Shown: piece after piece, positions 40,252 to 51,490 of the stretch | Numbering within the stretch: position 1 is the stretch's first letter | Layout: each line of letters opens with the position of its first letter | DNA from: Cricetomys ansorgei | Taxonomy: Eukaryota; Chordata; Mammalia; Rodentia; Nesomyidae | Assembly: GCA_026225945.1 (NCBI GenBank) | Contig: JAMJFZ010001074.1 | Location: forward strand, 190,001 to 254,000 | Direction: 5' to 3' | Length of the DNA: 64,000 nt | Program-made: the position numbers and the translations under genes | The notes under the pieces: model-generated | What the model was told of the DNA's origin: nothing | Databases searched by the model: none | The model's input: the letters and a program-made list of their open reading frames with translations, nothing else

Positions 40252-40861
40252 GATAGGCTGGCCAAGCTAACCCAGTCCCTCGCTGAGGAAACCAGGGACA
40301 ACGGGACAAAATATAAAAGCACTCATTCACTTAAGCATCTGAGAAGTATCAAGGTAGTAAAGTTGCTGGACACCAGAGAGGTGGCCCAAAAAGAGCAGAT
40401 ACCCCCATCGCCCAGCTGTGAATGTAAGGCCAAGGCTGGACTTGACCAAACTTTAGTAAAGCTTGAGAATGTACAAGTAAGCCTGAACTTTGCCTAAACT
40501 TTTCCAAAAAACCTTGGCACCCAGATAAGGAAAAGTTCTAGTAATATTCACCTATGATTAGGTTTCAGCTCAGCACTCCCTAGCTACAGAACAATACACC
40601 TGAAATATACCAATCTATGTCATTGCACCCAACCAATCAGCTTAAAGGTTATGTGGTTGCTAAGCAAAGTGTATATAAGCAAGTCTGAAAATCCCCTCGG
40701 GGTGGCCTCCTGCCCTCTGCATGGGGACTCTGTGGAGGTCCACCCGACGCATAGGAAGGATGCGTCGGTACAATGAACCTCATGCTCTTGCAATGATTCG
40801 TGCCTCAGTGTCTCTCTAGGGGTCTCTCCAGATAAAGAAGACCCAGAGTGGGCTCCTCGCA
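40252..40861 (+). mobile_element. Class I-like retroviral LTR (solo or 5')
   Basis: The region has a promoter-like layout: ccaatcag at 40633-40640, tatataag at 40672-40679, then cccctcggggtggcctcctg, a caatgaacctcatgctcttg segment in the position of a degenerate AATAAA signal and gtctctctaggggtctctcc. This layout (U3-R-U5) is typical of gamma-type ERV LTRs. No clear primer site or second LTR was found. Borders are inferred from a TG start and CA end and are approximate. Confidence 0.5.
40633..40679 (+). promoter_or_regulatory. CCAAT and TATA boxes of the LTR
   Basis: ccaatcag at 40633 and tatataagc at 40672 are 39 bases apart, a normal RNA polymerase II core promoter spacing in retroviral LTRs. 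Transcription would start about 30 bases after the TATA box, near 40700. Confidence 0.55.
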
Positions 40862-41447
40862 GTTTCTCTGTGGCTTCTCATGAACTCTTGTCATCTCTGA
40901 AGGTAGAACTGTGAGGCTGGAAGACTAAATGACAGTGCTGACAACCTTTTTTGACCTAGGACCCATCTAGTACCCATCACAGGAGACACTGGAGGACCCG
41001 TTGCTGTAAGCTGGAGCTCTATTCCAGACTCCAGAGATTCAAGTGAGGTGAGATCAGAAAAGTCTTGCTGAGTTGAATGCCACTTTAGATAGGCTCAGCG
41101 ATCCAGTTTCAAGTGGATTAAGTTAATCAAGATGGCGGTATTCTTCTCTGGAGGGAAGTGTCATCCTAAGTCTAAAATTAATTCTACAGGCAATGTTCTC
41201 AATGCAGCGCTGACCACAGTAAACAGGCAAATAAGCAAATGACAGCCAGGCACTGAGAAAAGAGAACAGGAAAACAAAAAACAGAAGCAATTATGGGAGC
41301 TCTAAGTAAAGGATTTTAGCTATTTACTGTGCCCAAGTTTGTCGGTGGGGTCACACAGACCCCCTAAACATGACAGGCTATTGCCAATCCTCCAGAGATT
41401 GAAGGTAAAACCCCATTGCTGAAAGTAAGCAATTTTTTTTTTTATTC
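40862..41447 (+). other. Interval between two LTRs, unclassified
   Basis: Contains no open frame of note. atcaagatggcggtattc at about 41127 includes a YY1-type core (41129-41138). The part just before 41447 has a T-run and tract like the region preceding the 3' LTR at 31977, so it is probably ERV interior. Confidence 0.4.
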
Positions 41448-41460
41448 AGAAAAGGGGAAA
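41448..41460 (+). other. Polypurine tract
   Basis: agaaaaggggaaa directly precedes the LTR start. Matches the tract at 31965-31976 and marks this LTR as a 3' LTR. Confidence 0.75.
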
Positions 41461-41784
41461 TGTTATGGAAGTTTATTTTTTACTTGTGTTTGAAAATGTT
41501 TTTATGCACTGTTGGGTGAAGGACTACACTAGGTCTTGGCATTTTGTATTGTTTACAGGTGTTGGGTTTCTGTGGGGATGTTTAATCGCCAGTGATCTGG
41601 ATGTTCTATCAGTAGAACACCTGAGGAGTTCTGATTCAATAAAAACACTTGAGCTGAGATCTTGGGGTTCTCATCGTGCTTGCCATGATGGTGAGTCCCT
41701 CTGCTGAAGTCTGGCAGAGTTTGCATCTATGAACTATGCCTCCACCTCTTCCTTGCTGAGGCGCCCCGTAGGCGTACTAAGACA
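41461..41784 (+). repeat. ERVK-type LTR, 3' copy without a 5' partner
   Basis: Starts tgttatggaagtttattttt and ends ctaagaca, 324 bases. Shares gcactgttgggtgaaggact, ttgggtttctgtggggatgt and aacacctgaggagttctgat with the LTRs at 30285/31977. AATAAA occurs at about 41638-41643. No matching 5' LTR is present within the window upstream, so the element is truncated or rearranged. Confidence 0.78.
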
Positions 41785-42249
41785 CATGAGCGTGTATGCG
41801 CCTATCGCAGACCACACTTTGGCTAAGTTTGTTAGTTGTGTTATTTCTGGAAAATAGCCATTTTCCTCAAAATGTAACGAGAGTAGGCATTTCTCCCAAG
41901 GCACGCTGCTCTCCGTCTCTCCTCCACTCTCTTTGTTGCCCCCAGACCTCATCAGTTCAGCTGCCAACGGCAACAGCTAATGGTTAAGTAGCTAAAAGTC
42001 CAGACTGCTAGGGCTGAAGCTCCCTGGAGCTAATGCGACCCCAGATGGAAGCTGTGCCTCCCAGAGAGGCAAGAGCAAGGCAAGAGGTGCAGAGGACACG
42101 GTCAGAAAAGAGCGGTGGTCTCAGAAGGATGGGAATCAGTTGCCTTTTGGTTAACCATGGACTAAGAGGCTCAGAGCTGAGCCTTCTTAACAACTTCATT
42201 ACATGAGCAAAATAAAACTTTAAAACTACCTTTCCCCCCATTACTCTTT
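41785..42249. other. Unassigned non-repeat DNA
   Basis: Nothing recognisable. Confidence 0.4.
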
Positions 42250-42449
42250 AAAATTTCTTAGATGTGTACAGTGGGTTCCACCTCCAACTCCTCCACCCAG
42301 GACCCTATCATTTCCCTCAACTTCATACTCTCCCTTCATCTTTTTCCCTCCAAAACCTCCCTTACACCCTTCCTACTGTCCTTAAAATTCATGACCTCTT
42401 ATCACTGTTATTGCATGCATATATGTATATGCATATACACACACGCACA

Positions 42450-42486
<37 letters not shown>

Positions 42487-43475
42487 TCCTAAATATAACC
42501 CATTCAGTCTGTATTATGTTACTTGTATGTGTGTTTTCACTGGACAACCAGTTGTACTCTTCCTTGGGGAAGACCACCTCTCCCTCTCCCAGCTCTCCTC
42601 GATTGCCTGTAGATCTCTGTGTAGGGTTGAGGCCCCATGGGCTTTCCCCTCCTTTAGTTTGGCATGTGCATTGGTGACCCCTTGTTTGGCTCACTTCTAG
42701 GCAGTCATGTTGGTGAGACTTTATGGGCGTGGCTTCTGGTGTTACTAGGAGACACAATCTCACAGAAAAACTCCCCGATCCTCTCTGGCTCTGACAATTT
42801 TCCGCTCCCTCTTCTACAGCGATCCCTGAGCCTTAGGTGTGGGAATGTTTATAGATGTATCCATTGGGACTGCGCTCCACAACTCTGCATTTTGATTGCT
42901 GTGGTTCTCGGTAGTGGTCTCTGTCTGTTGCAAAGAGAAGTTTCTTTGATGAGGGTTGAAGACCACACTTCTCTGTGGGTATAAAGACAATGTTTATAGA
43001 TTGCTGCTAGGGATTATGCTGCTTTAGTAAATTAGTGACGGTAGATTCTCCTCCAGTAACCGTGGCTTCGCTAGCTCTGGGAAGTTGGCTAGGTTTCCAG
43101 TTTCCCTCTTGCTGAATGGGTCTTAAGAACAATTAGAGAGCTGTTGGTTACTACCAACGTATGCATGCCACTACTGCACCCCTGGGGTTATAGCGCCACC
43201 CAGTCATTGCCGCAGTTCATCGATGTTTCCCAGCTGGGTAGGACGATCGGTTGACTCCCTCATTTGGAAGCTTGCTTGCATGGTGCCTTCTAGTGCCATG
43301 ACAACGAGTCCTCAGGGAGGGGGCATTCAGGTCAGTTCCAGCTCAGGGCTTTCTGGGCCCTGTTTCTGAAATGAATGACGTCATTGGCAATAAGGACTTA
43401 CCTTTCTGTCTGGGTAACCAAGGGCAACAGCTACAGGCTGTCTGTTTTGGGAGTCTCTTAGCCCTGCCGTGATGG
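42250..43475 (-). mobile_element. Rodent L1 (Lx-type) 3' UTR, antisense, 1.2 kb
   Basis: A long run of antisense L1 landmarks: gtctgtattatgttacttgt, cagctctcctcgattgcctg, ggcagtcatgttggtgagac, ttaggtgtgggaatgtttat, ccattgggactgcgctccac, gagagctgttggttactacc, ggtgccttctagtgccatga and caggtcagttccagctcagg. It includes a (CA)n tract at 42436-42483. No ORF2 reading frame is open, so it is inactive. Confidence 0.9.
42436..42483 (+). repeat. (CA)n microsatellite inside the L1
   Basis: Interrupted at its left end by cgca and gtac variants, then pure CA. Confidence 0.95.
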
Positions 43476-43844
43476 TTTTGTGCACGTAGCTGCAGCTGCC
43501 GTGATCTTGCGTACAACGGCCACGTCGTGCCTGGAACGCAGCATTACACAGCATCCCTACCCATCCTCTGGCTTTTATAGTCTTTCGACCCTGTCGTCCT
43601 CTGTGTTCCCTGAGCTTTTGTGTGTGCGCACACGCATGGGGGGGCATTTATATAGACCTTCCATCTGTGGCTGAGAAGTCACAGTCGCTTATTCTCTGAT
43701 CCTGAGAGGGACAGAGAGCTGCTGCTCGGTGAATGCCCCCCACCCCGACTTGGGATCCAAGGCTGACCTTACGAATGCGATTATACAGTCCCTTCTGCTG
43801 TGGCCCTAGGGGACGCCCTCTTCATTTCCTAAACGTAGAGGCGG
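43476..43844. other. Unassigned non-repeat DNA
   Basis: Nothing recognisable. Confidence 0.4.
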
Positions 43845-43960
43845 TGAGAAAAGAAAATGGGAAAAGAGAAGAGAGAAAAGGAAAAAAGAGGGGAAGACAG
43901 AAGGGAGGGGGAGAGGAAGGCAGGGGGAGGGGAAGGCAGGGGAAGGACGGGGAGGGGAGA
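43845..43960 (+). repeat. Purine-rich (GGGGA/GAAAA)n tract
   Basis: Starts A-rich (gaaaagaaaatgggaaaaga) and becomes G-rich. The crossing open frames (43733-44252) are compositional. Confidence 0.93.
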
Positions 43961-44464
43961 CTCTATCAGAGCTAAGAGCTGGCCAGCCGGGAGGCAGAGG
44001 CAACTGCCTTCACTGAAGACCATGAATCAAATGGCATGCTCTTTGAGTTCTCCCAAAACGCATTGCACCACAAAGTCGTGCGAATCTGTAACTCTAAGGA
44101 ACGGCCACATGCAGTACAGACCTGTTATATTAGAATGGGAGGAAAACAAAATGGATCTCGCACATGGAAAAAACGAAACAAGAGCGTGGTTTCATCGTCT
44201 CCTGGGGGACATTAGATTCCTATGCAAGAGCTGGAATCTTAAGCACCAATGATTTTATTCACTCGGTAGATGGGTGGAGAACACTTTTGAGTCCCGAGTC
44301 TGCTTTAAGGCTGGGAAGTTCTCTCAAGATGAACTTCTAGTCTTGCACTAGAATATATAAAATATAAAACTGAAAAAATATAATATAAAAAAGCTTTCAT
44401 AATGACAGTGTAAAGCTACACTGGGTGTAGCTGTGTGGCTGAGTACACACCAGGAGAGGCCGTC
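43961..44464. other. Unassigned DNA, AT-rich at the end
   Basis: 44350-44395 is AATATAAA-rich. Nothing else recognised. Confidence 0.42.
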
Positions 44465-44596
44465 TTTGTTTTTTGTTTGTTTTTTCGAGACAGGGTTTCT
44501 CTGTTGTAACTCTGGCTGTCCTGGAACTCAGAGATCCCTCTGCCTCTGCCTCCCGAGTGCTGGGATTAAAGGTGTGCTCCACCATCACCTGAAGGA
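44465..44596 (-). mobile_element. B1 SINE, antisense, internal deletion
   Basis: ttttttcgagacagggtttc, tgttgtaactctggctgtcc and ggattaaaggtgtgctccac. About 35 bases between 'ggaactca' and 'gagatcc' are missing, with a short shared 'actca' that could have mediated the deletion. Confidence 0.92.
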
Positions 44597-44813
44597 GAGG
44601 CCTTCCTAAGATCTGAGGAGATGGACAGGAGGCTTCAAGAGAAACTGACATCCAAGGTGATACCTAAAATACGAGGCTCTGTGAGGCGGAAACCACGGGA
44701 AAATTCGGTGCATCCTTAAGTTGGTTCTTACATCGTGAGATCTAATCAACATGTGATCTTTAGATTGCTTATGTACTGGACCCCACCCCTGCTCCAGAAA
44801 ACAGAGTTTCGTG

Positions 44814-45021
44814 TGTTTGAGGCAGGTTCTCAAATACCTTAGGTTAGCTGGCCTTGTTTTCTCTATAGCTGAGGAGAGCCTTGCATTTCTAATCCTCCTG
44901 CCTTTAATTCCCAAGTGCTGAGATTATGGGTGTGTACCATCAGGCTGGCACTGGAGACAGAATTCAGGGCTGCATGCATGCTAGGCAGTGTTCTACCAAC
45001 TAAGCTAGCTCTCCTGTCCCC
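44814..45021 (-). mobile_element. B4 SINE, antisense
   Basis: B1-like part (atcctcctgcctttaattcc, caagtgctgagattatgggt) followed by the ID part (cactggagacagaattcagg, gctgcatgcatgctaggcag, ctagctctcctgtcccc). Confidence 0.85.
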
Positions 45022-46650
45022 AGTGAAGCCCCCTCCCCATTGCCTTAAACCCTAACATCTTGCCTGTTGCTTTGACTTCCAAGTCACCCACCCCTTCAAA
45101 GATCCCAGTCCACTGAATTGCTTTGATCCACCCACTCTGGCCTTTCATGTAGCACAATTTCAAAACTTTGTTTGGGAATTCAAGGAGAGTTCATGGTCAG
45201 GGAAGCTGGAAATGGCTTTCTAGAACTTCTTTAGATGACTTCGAACGCTAGCTAGCCAAATCCAGCTTTGGATTGAAGTGTCATGATCTCACTGATACAA
45301 ACCACTTTCCACTACTGATCTGTTTCCCAGGATCCTTCCAGATGGAAAGTCTCTGGGGTTTCAGGCCAAAGTCAAAATGCTCCAAGGCTCGCATGTGTCT
45401 CGACAGACTGCAGGAACATCGCTGGCATTGCCTAGCTCAGCTTCACTCTGGCTTGCCTCCACAGCCTGAAGTAAGGGTTTGCGGGTTATCTGGTTTCCTC
45501 CAGTTTCCATGGATACCACAGCAGGGTTTTAAACATTCCAGGGTAGGTTTCTTCTCTTTGGATACATTCCTTGGAAATCTATGGCAGTGTTTGTCTGGGT
45601 TTTAGTTTGCAGATCACATGACATTTGCTTGATTGTCTTCCCTCCCACATGACACAGATTTCCTCTGCCATTGGGAGGGTGGCCTTGGGGTGTCCTCTGG
45701 GAGCCAGATTACTCGGACTTGGGATTTGAACCTTGTTAGAGGAAAGGCAGTTACTTGAGTTCTCTCTAAGGCTGGACAAGTGAAATGGGGAAGGAAATGA
45801 AGAGGAAAATATCTAGATGAGAAAGAAATGAGTAAAGGCAAGCTTCAACTTTCTGGATCTTTCAGTGAGAGAAGCCCAGCCTAAGATTCCCAGCACGACC
45901 TCCACTTGACTCTGCATGTGTGGGCCCAGCCTTAGGAGCCCTGTCGCACGTAGAGGTATAATTATTCCTATGTCTTTTTCTTTTCTTGTCTTGGCCATGG
46001 CTGGAGACTAACTATCAGGAGGGAAGAGAGCCCGTTCTACTTAAGACTTAATAGATGAACCTGCGAATTAATTACTCAGAGATGCTCAGAGGTCTTGGAT
46101 GAGCCAAGATCAGGTGGGCCATCCTTGGCCAGGGCTCAATTCCTTGGACACATCTGGTCAGTTCAGAGGGTGGGTGGGGTAAGGGGTAGGGAAGGGGCAG
46201 CAGGGAGTTCTGTTTCCTTGGCAACCCATCTGCTGAGGTCATGAGCAAGCCATGTTCTGGCTGCTCTGATATTGGCCTTGTGGGTGGTCTCCCGGGCTCA
46301 TCCACCAGCTACATTGTACAGCCTACCCCTTGTTCATGGCCTCTGCCAGACTATTTATCAGGAGCTCTGCCTTCTTGGGAGACTAAAGTGTGGGGACTTT
46401 ATAATTAAAGACTTCATTTGTTTCTTGTTGCAAACTTCTGTAGCTAACGGGGCTCAAGCCTTCCGTAAGCATTGGATGGTTTGCTATCCATCAATCTCAG
46501 CTTACCTATCCCACATTCCTTCCCACCAGACTGCTGGCAGGATAAAAGGAGCCATCGGTGCCAGGGTCTGAATGAATTCATAGTGTGGCCAAAACTACAT
46601 ACAAGTAGCAAATCTGGTGCCCATTCATCAGCCATCAGTCTCACTGAGAT
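45022..46650. other. 1.6 kb with no recognisable repeat
   Basis: No SINE, LTR or L1 landmarks. Opposing open frames of about 60-110 codons show no domain. A candidate stretch of single-copy DNA. Confidence 0.42.
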
Positions 46651-46812
46651 AGTTCCCCATGTAGTCTAGGCTGACTTTGAATTTTTGATTCTCCTGCCTC
46701 TACCTCCTGAGTTCTAGGATTTGAAGTGTGCTCACCACACCTGAATATGTGGTGGGACATGTAGAGCTCCGTACATGCTAGGCGAGCACCCTCTGGCTGA
46801 GGTGCATCTTAA
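46651..46812 (-). mobile_element. B4 SINE, antisense, diverged
   Basis: gtagtctaggctgactttga, attctcctgcctctacctcc, atgtagagctccgtacatgc and taggcgagcaccctctggct. ID part at the right. Confidence 0.72.
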
Positions 46813-46844
46813 AAGGTAAAATAAAACTGGGCAGGAAACATTTT

Positions 46845-47410
46845 TTTAAAAAAATGTTCAACATCCTCAGCCATCAGAGGAATGGAAATGAAAGCTACTT
46901 TGAGATCTCACCTTACCGCAACCCAAACGATTAGGGTCCAGAAAACAAGGGACAATGTATGCTGAGACGGATATAGGGGAACACTCCTCACTGCTGCGGG
47001 GAGTGAACACTGGTGCTGCCACTGTAGAAACTGGGGTGAAGGTTCCTCAGAAAGCTGGAAACTGATCTATGAGACGATCTAGCTATACCACTACTAGACA
47101 TTTACCCCAAGGACTCTATTTATCTACAGAGACGCTTGTTCATGTTTACTGTTGCTCTGTTCACAACAGCCAGAAGTTGGAAACGGCCTAGATGTCCATC
47201 GACTGATGAATGGATAAAGTATGGTGTGTTTACATAATGGAATACTAGTCAGCTGTTAAAAACATGAAATTACGATATTCACAGATAGACAGCTGGAATC
47301 AATCGTTCTGGATGGGCTGACCAGGTCCAGAAAGGCAAGCGTTTTATGCTTTCTCTAAACTCTCATTTCAAGGAACTAGATTGTATAAGGAATAGAAACC
47401 TTTACTCCAA
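46845..47410 (+). mobile_element. L1 3' end (ORF2 end and 3' UTR), sense
   Basis: ttcaacatcctcagccatca, gagatctcaccttaccgcaa, acaatgtatgctgagacgga, ccactgtagaaactggggtg, ttactgttgctctgttcaca, gatgtccatcgactgatgaa and tggataaagtatggtgtgtt follow the L1 ORF2 3' end and 3' UTR order. Frame is broken throughout. Confidence 0.85.
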
Positions 47411-47498
47411 ACCTGTAAGACCCTGTCCTGGCTATACCACTGGGTCGGGCTAGATTTCATCTTTGTTATAAAAGGAAGCTGTATCACGTAATGGGTAT

Positions 47499-47881
47499 GG
47501 TCTAAATCGGGGTTTCTGTTGCTGCGATGAAACACTGTGACCAAGAAGTATGTTGGGGAGGAAAATATTTATTTGGCTTTACACCTTCAGATCATCGTTC
47601 ATCATTGCGGGAAGTCAGGACAAGAACCCAAACAGGGCAGGACACGGAAGCAGAGGCCACTGAGGGGTGCTGCTTACTGGTTTGCTCCCCATGGCTTACT
47701 CAGTCTGCTTTCTTATAGAACCCAGGACCACCAGCCCAGGGATGGCACCACAACGGGCGGGGACCTTCCCCATCCGTCATGGCCTGTACAGCCTCATCTT
47801 ATGGAGGCATTTTCTTAATTGAGGTTCCTTCCTCTCAGATGACTTAGCTTGTGTCAAGTTGACACAAAACTAGCCAGCACA
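47499..47881 (-). mobile_element. MaLR-type (MT-like) solo LTR, copy 2
   Basis: Antisense: ggtttctgttgctgcgatga at the left, ggggtgctgcttactggttt, ccaccagcccagggatggca, ctcatcttatggaggcattt, and the 5' end acacaaaactagccagcaca at the right. Open frames across it are spurious. Confidence 0.82.
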
Positions 47882-48075
47882 GGTAACGAATCCGCCTGAG
47901 ACACAGAATAAGTTCTTTAAATGAGTAGCAGAGACGCTTGCACAGTATTGAAAATCTGTGTTTGTACCTGTGCTGCCGAAGTGAGTTTCATTCTTTATTT
48001 TTTAAACTATGTTTTAAAGTAAATTGCTGATATATGCATTTTCACATTTATATTCTTATCTGGATCTTTTCCCCA

Positions 48076-48093
48076 TTTTTTTTTTTTTTTTTT
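48076..48093 (+). repeat. Poly-T run
   Basis: 18 consecutive T. No attached SINE recognised. Confidence 0.9.
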
Positions 48094-48154
48094 AGCAAAA
48101 AGCCTGAGAAATGATATTATCTAAATTCTTTTAAAGACATAATTTACATTTACA

Positions 48155-48300
48155 GCCAGGTGGTGGTACACACCTTTAATCCCAGCACTTGGGAGGCAGA
48201 GGCAGGCGGATCTCTGTGAGTCCGAGGCCAGCCTGGTGTCCAGAGTGAGTTCTAGGACAGCCAGAGTTACAACAGAGAAACCCTGTCTCGAGAAAAAAAA
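48155..48300 (+). mobile_element. B1 SINE with probable target-site duplication
   Basis: gccaggtggtggtacacacc, ttaatcccagcacttgggag, gcaggcggatctctgtgagt and agagttacaacagagaaacc, ending in a short A-run. The flanks aatttacatt (48141-48150) and aaattacatt (about 48298-48307) look like a target-site duplication. Confidence 0.95.
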
Positions 48301-48458
48301 TTACATTCAGAAAACTATAACAGCTTCAATCATACCATGGGTACATCCGTTTTGGATCCTTAGGCAGTATGCGGGCCTCTGTTGCCATAGAGACAGCTTC
48401 GCTATTAGCTGGGCTCTCCCAGGGAATAGGTAGTTGGTGGCCAGTGACCTGGGAGCAC

Positions 48459-48475
48459 GGGGGGGGAGGGGGGGG
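48459..48475 (+). repeat. G-run (ggggggg a ggggggggg)
   Basis: A 17-base G-rich run that could form a G-quadruplex. Confidence 0.85.
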
Positions 48476-49049
48476 CCTCGATGCAGGCCCACACGTCCAA
48501 AGGCTCGTCATCCTTTGAGGCCCAGGACAGCGTCTCTGAGCGGCCCAGGTGAGTCACAGCAGCAGCCCCTCTGTCTCAGGTCCAAGCCACTCTCTGACGC
48601 TATTTGGTTTTTCTAAAAGCGGAATCTTTACCCAGTTTCCCCCACACATGGTTACTCATCTGTGTGCGGGCTCCAGATGACCTCAATATGCTGCATGTCC
48701 CCACTTAGACGTTCTCTCTGACAACGAGCCCAAGTCCCCCAGCCTGTCACTCCCAAGCTCTCCCCACTGGAGACGTCCGACGTCGCCATGGGAACGGCAA
48801 GCCTGGCTTCTCCACATTTCTCATGATTGCTCCCTCCTTCCTCATTTCCTGCCTCCGATTGTTCACTGACAGGTCACACCCTTTGGTGATTCCTAATAAG
48901 TTTCCTGTGGCAAGAAAGGGGGTCCTGTAGGCCAGCCTGAAAGGCACCGCTTTTCTGAAGGTGTGCCAACTGTCTTAGGGGAAGAAAAGCAACATTCCAG
49001 GGTCCAGATAGAAAAGTGATAGACCTCAGAGTCCAAGAAGCTTCCTCCA
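48476..49049. other. Unassigned non-repeat DNA
   Basis: Nothing recognisable. Confidence 0.42.
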
Positions 49050-49093
49050 TTTTATCTTTCAAACACAGCCTGAACTGTGTTTGAAAGATAAAA
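49050..49093. repeat. Perfect 19-bp inverted repeat (hairpin)
   Basis: Left arm ttttatctttcaaacacag (49050-49068), spacer cctgaa (49069-49074), right arm ctgtgtttgaaagataaaa (49075-49093). The arms are exact reverse complements. The transcript would fold into a 19-bp stem with a six-base loop. Its origin is unknown; the flanks outside the arms do not pair. Confidence 0.95.
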
Positions 49094-50019
49094 CAAGAAA
49101 GTGTGTGCTCCTCTCGGTGGGTAGTTGCGGAACATAGCGTCTGACCAGAGAGCTTCGACGGTGTACAGTTATAGATAATGCAGTGTTCTGCTAACTAACT
49201 CTAGCTAATTCTTGTCTTTGAGGGAAGCTGCCTGCGTAATCATGACTGCAGAACTTCAGATTATTAGAACGGGAAGTTTTGAGAATACCTTGCTGTCCAA
49301 GAGTCTCTGAAAAAATCAAACCAGGCTCAGCATCTGTTCTGGATCCTAGGGCTGGGGAAGCCATATTTGAATTTGGGACACATCCAGAGCTCTGAGGCAT
49401 GAGGCTTCCTCCAGTCTTCCATATAAAGCCCCACTATTTTCTGCAGAGACCATTGAACTGTCTGGTAGCCCAGTTCTATTGGGTTTCACCCTGTCATGCT
49501 CTTCCCCATTGATCCAAAAGGAAACCCAAGTTGGAATGTCTCTAAATAAACTTTGATACCATAGATGCCTGCATTTGGGGCTGGCAAAGACCCTGCCAGC
49601 TCAGCTGCTCTACTTTTTTTTTTTCAGGTTGTGTTTAGAGAAAGGAAAACATCTGATCTAATTTTTACCAAGGCTGCTTCCCTCTGCTTCCCATGAGACC
49701 AAGAGTTAGACAGAAGCCAAATAATCAGCCCGGTAAATTCACTGGATCCTTTCCCTTCGTGGATTTGCTTTCCTTCCAAATTTTAGAGGTGGAAAAACCC
49801 AAACGTGTGTTCATGTGTGGTTTTCACGAGGGAAAAGAGCTGCTGACACCATCCAGATGGGGACTGGGAGGCACTGGCTCTGCCCGGGAGTTGGGGGAGT
49901 GTTCTCAGGCAGCCTTGGCCTGTACCAAGTCACAGTGACTCCCAATCACTGGAAGCGTAGGAATATAAAATATGCCTGTGCTGTTCTTTATCACAGAAGT
50001 CATGAGATCGAAGGTACAT
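49094..50019. other. Unassigned non-repeat DNA
   Basis: No repeat landmark recognised. Open frames of about 80-90 codons are unsupported. Confidence 0.42.
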
Positions 50020-50605
50020 CTTCAGAATATGTTGGCACCAGGAGGAATTCTGCAGCCCGAAGGTTTATGGGCTGGAAGTTTGGGCTGTAGTACAGCAGTG
50101 TTGATCTGCTAGAACCTTTGAAAGGTGGATGAGCCTGGTGGAAGGAGGGTAGGCCATTGGGAGTATTGACCCTTGGAAGGGACTGCTTCTGGCAGGTTGC
50201 TGGTTAGTTCCAGGGACAAATTGATGTGAAAAGAGCAAGCATGGCCCCTGATATGTCTGGCTTTCTAGCTTATCTGTAACCTCTCCCTCTGGCAAGTAGA
50301 CTCACCATGACTCCTTTTTCCATATTGTGATACAGCTATAAAAAGTGTGTGTGGTGTGTGTGCATGCATGCGTGTACCAGAGGAAAGAGGGATATCTGCC
50401 AGAGTCCATTCTCTCCTTCTACCACATGGGTTCAGGCACTGAACTGAAGTCATCAGGCTGGGCACCAAGTCCCTTTACCCACATCTTACGGTCCCTAATA
50501 CTGGACTTTCAACCTCCTAAGTTGTAAGCTAAGCAATCATTTTTCTTTATGAAGAACCTGGCCTCAGACATTTTGCCATGGCAACAGAACATATGCTAAG
50601 ATATC
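50020..50605 (+). mobile_element. MaLR-like LTR split by a SINE
   Basis: First part: gatctgctagaacctttgaa, gagcctggtggaaggagggt and gccattgggagtattgaccc. After the SINE: aagttgtaagctaagcaatc, tttttctttatgaagaacct, ggcctcagacattttgccat and ggcaacagaacatatgctaa, which is the normal 3' end of such LTRs. Confidence 0.6.
50343..50492 (-). mobile_element. tRNA-headed B2/B3-like SINE, antisense
   Basis: GT-rich left end, then gagtccattctctccttcta, ccacatgggttcaggcactg, aactgaagtcatcaggctgg and accaagtccctttacccaca. Lies inside the MaLR-like LTR. Confidence 0.72.
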
Positions 50606-51177
50606 TGAGAAGATATCCTAGGATCTCAACCTTACTGTGGGCAAGTGTTTTGCTTACTCCCTGCCACAGCCGACCTATTGTATTTGACTTTGAGATCAAC
50701 ACAGGAGTCCCAGATTGCAACTCTTACTGGTTGTTCTCCAGGAAAGCTGACCTAGTCTGGCGTAAGTGCTAAGGAGTGATTCCAGAAGCAGCCAAGGGTA
50801 AGAAGGCAAGAAACTGAGTGGCTCTCACCCTCTGGGTGCACCAGGGGTCAAGCCTGGGGAAGCCCAGCTCTGTGTCCTGTGCTCATGTCACGGAGCCTAT
50901 GGCGGATACAATGAAATCTGCCAGGTTGAATGCTAAAATGAGTGGAAAGTGCAAGACAGGACAGGAGAGAGGGCAAGACAGTTTTCTGGACTAAATGTCC
51001 TGTGCAATCGGACAGCTCCTCTGAGCGTAAACAGTATCCAGGCTTGTAGTTTATGGATTGTTTGATTCATGGTGACACTGATGTAAGTTAATACACAGCA
51101 TCCAGAAACACGGCTGCTCCGTCTGCCGTGATGACTTCTGGGCTCTAGAAGATCCCAACATTAGAAAAACATATTTA
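50606..51177. other. Unassigned non-repeat DNA
   Basis: Nothing recognisable. Confidence 0.42.
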
Positions 51178-51397
51178 AATTTGTTTTGATTTATTTTTAT
51201 GCGTGTGGCTACTTTGCTCGCATGTATGTCTATGCGCCACATGTGTAGGTTGCCCACAGAGGCCAGAAGAGGGTGTTGGATCCCTGGGAGTGGAGTTACA
51301 GATGGTTGTGAACTGGTATGTGGGTGCTGGGAACCAAATCCTGGTCCTCTGGAAGAGCGACCAATGCTCTTATCCATTGAGCCATCTCTCCAGACCC
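51178..51397 (-). mobile_element. B2/B3-type SINE, antisense
   Basis: Left tail-side gatttatttttatgcgtgtg, then cagaggccagaagagggtgt, ggagttacagatggttgtga, gtgggtgctgggaaccaaat and ttgagccatctctccagacc. Well preserved over 220 bases. Confidence 0.93.
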
Positions 51398-51490
51398 AAG
51401 GTCTAGCTTTTGAATGGAAGTCAAACCTGACTTATTTTGGAGTCCTAAAACCTATGACTTTTAACTAACATATTTTGTTGATTCACATAG

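Noticed and set aside
49050..49093. Pre-miRNA or rho-independent terminator
   Set aside because: The stem is only 19 bp with a six-base loop, too short for a normal pre-miRNA, and terminators of the bacterial kind do not apply in a mammalian genome; kept only as an inverted repeat.
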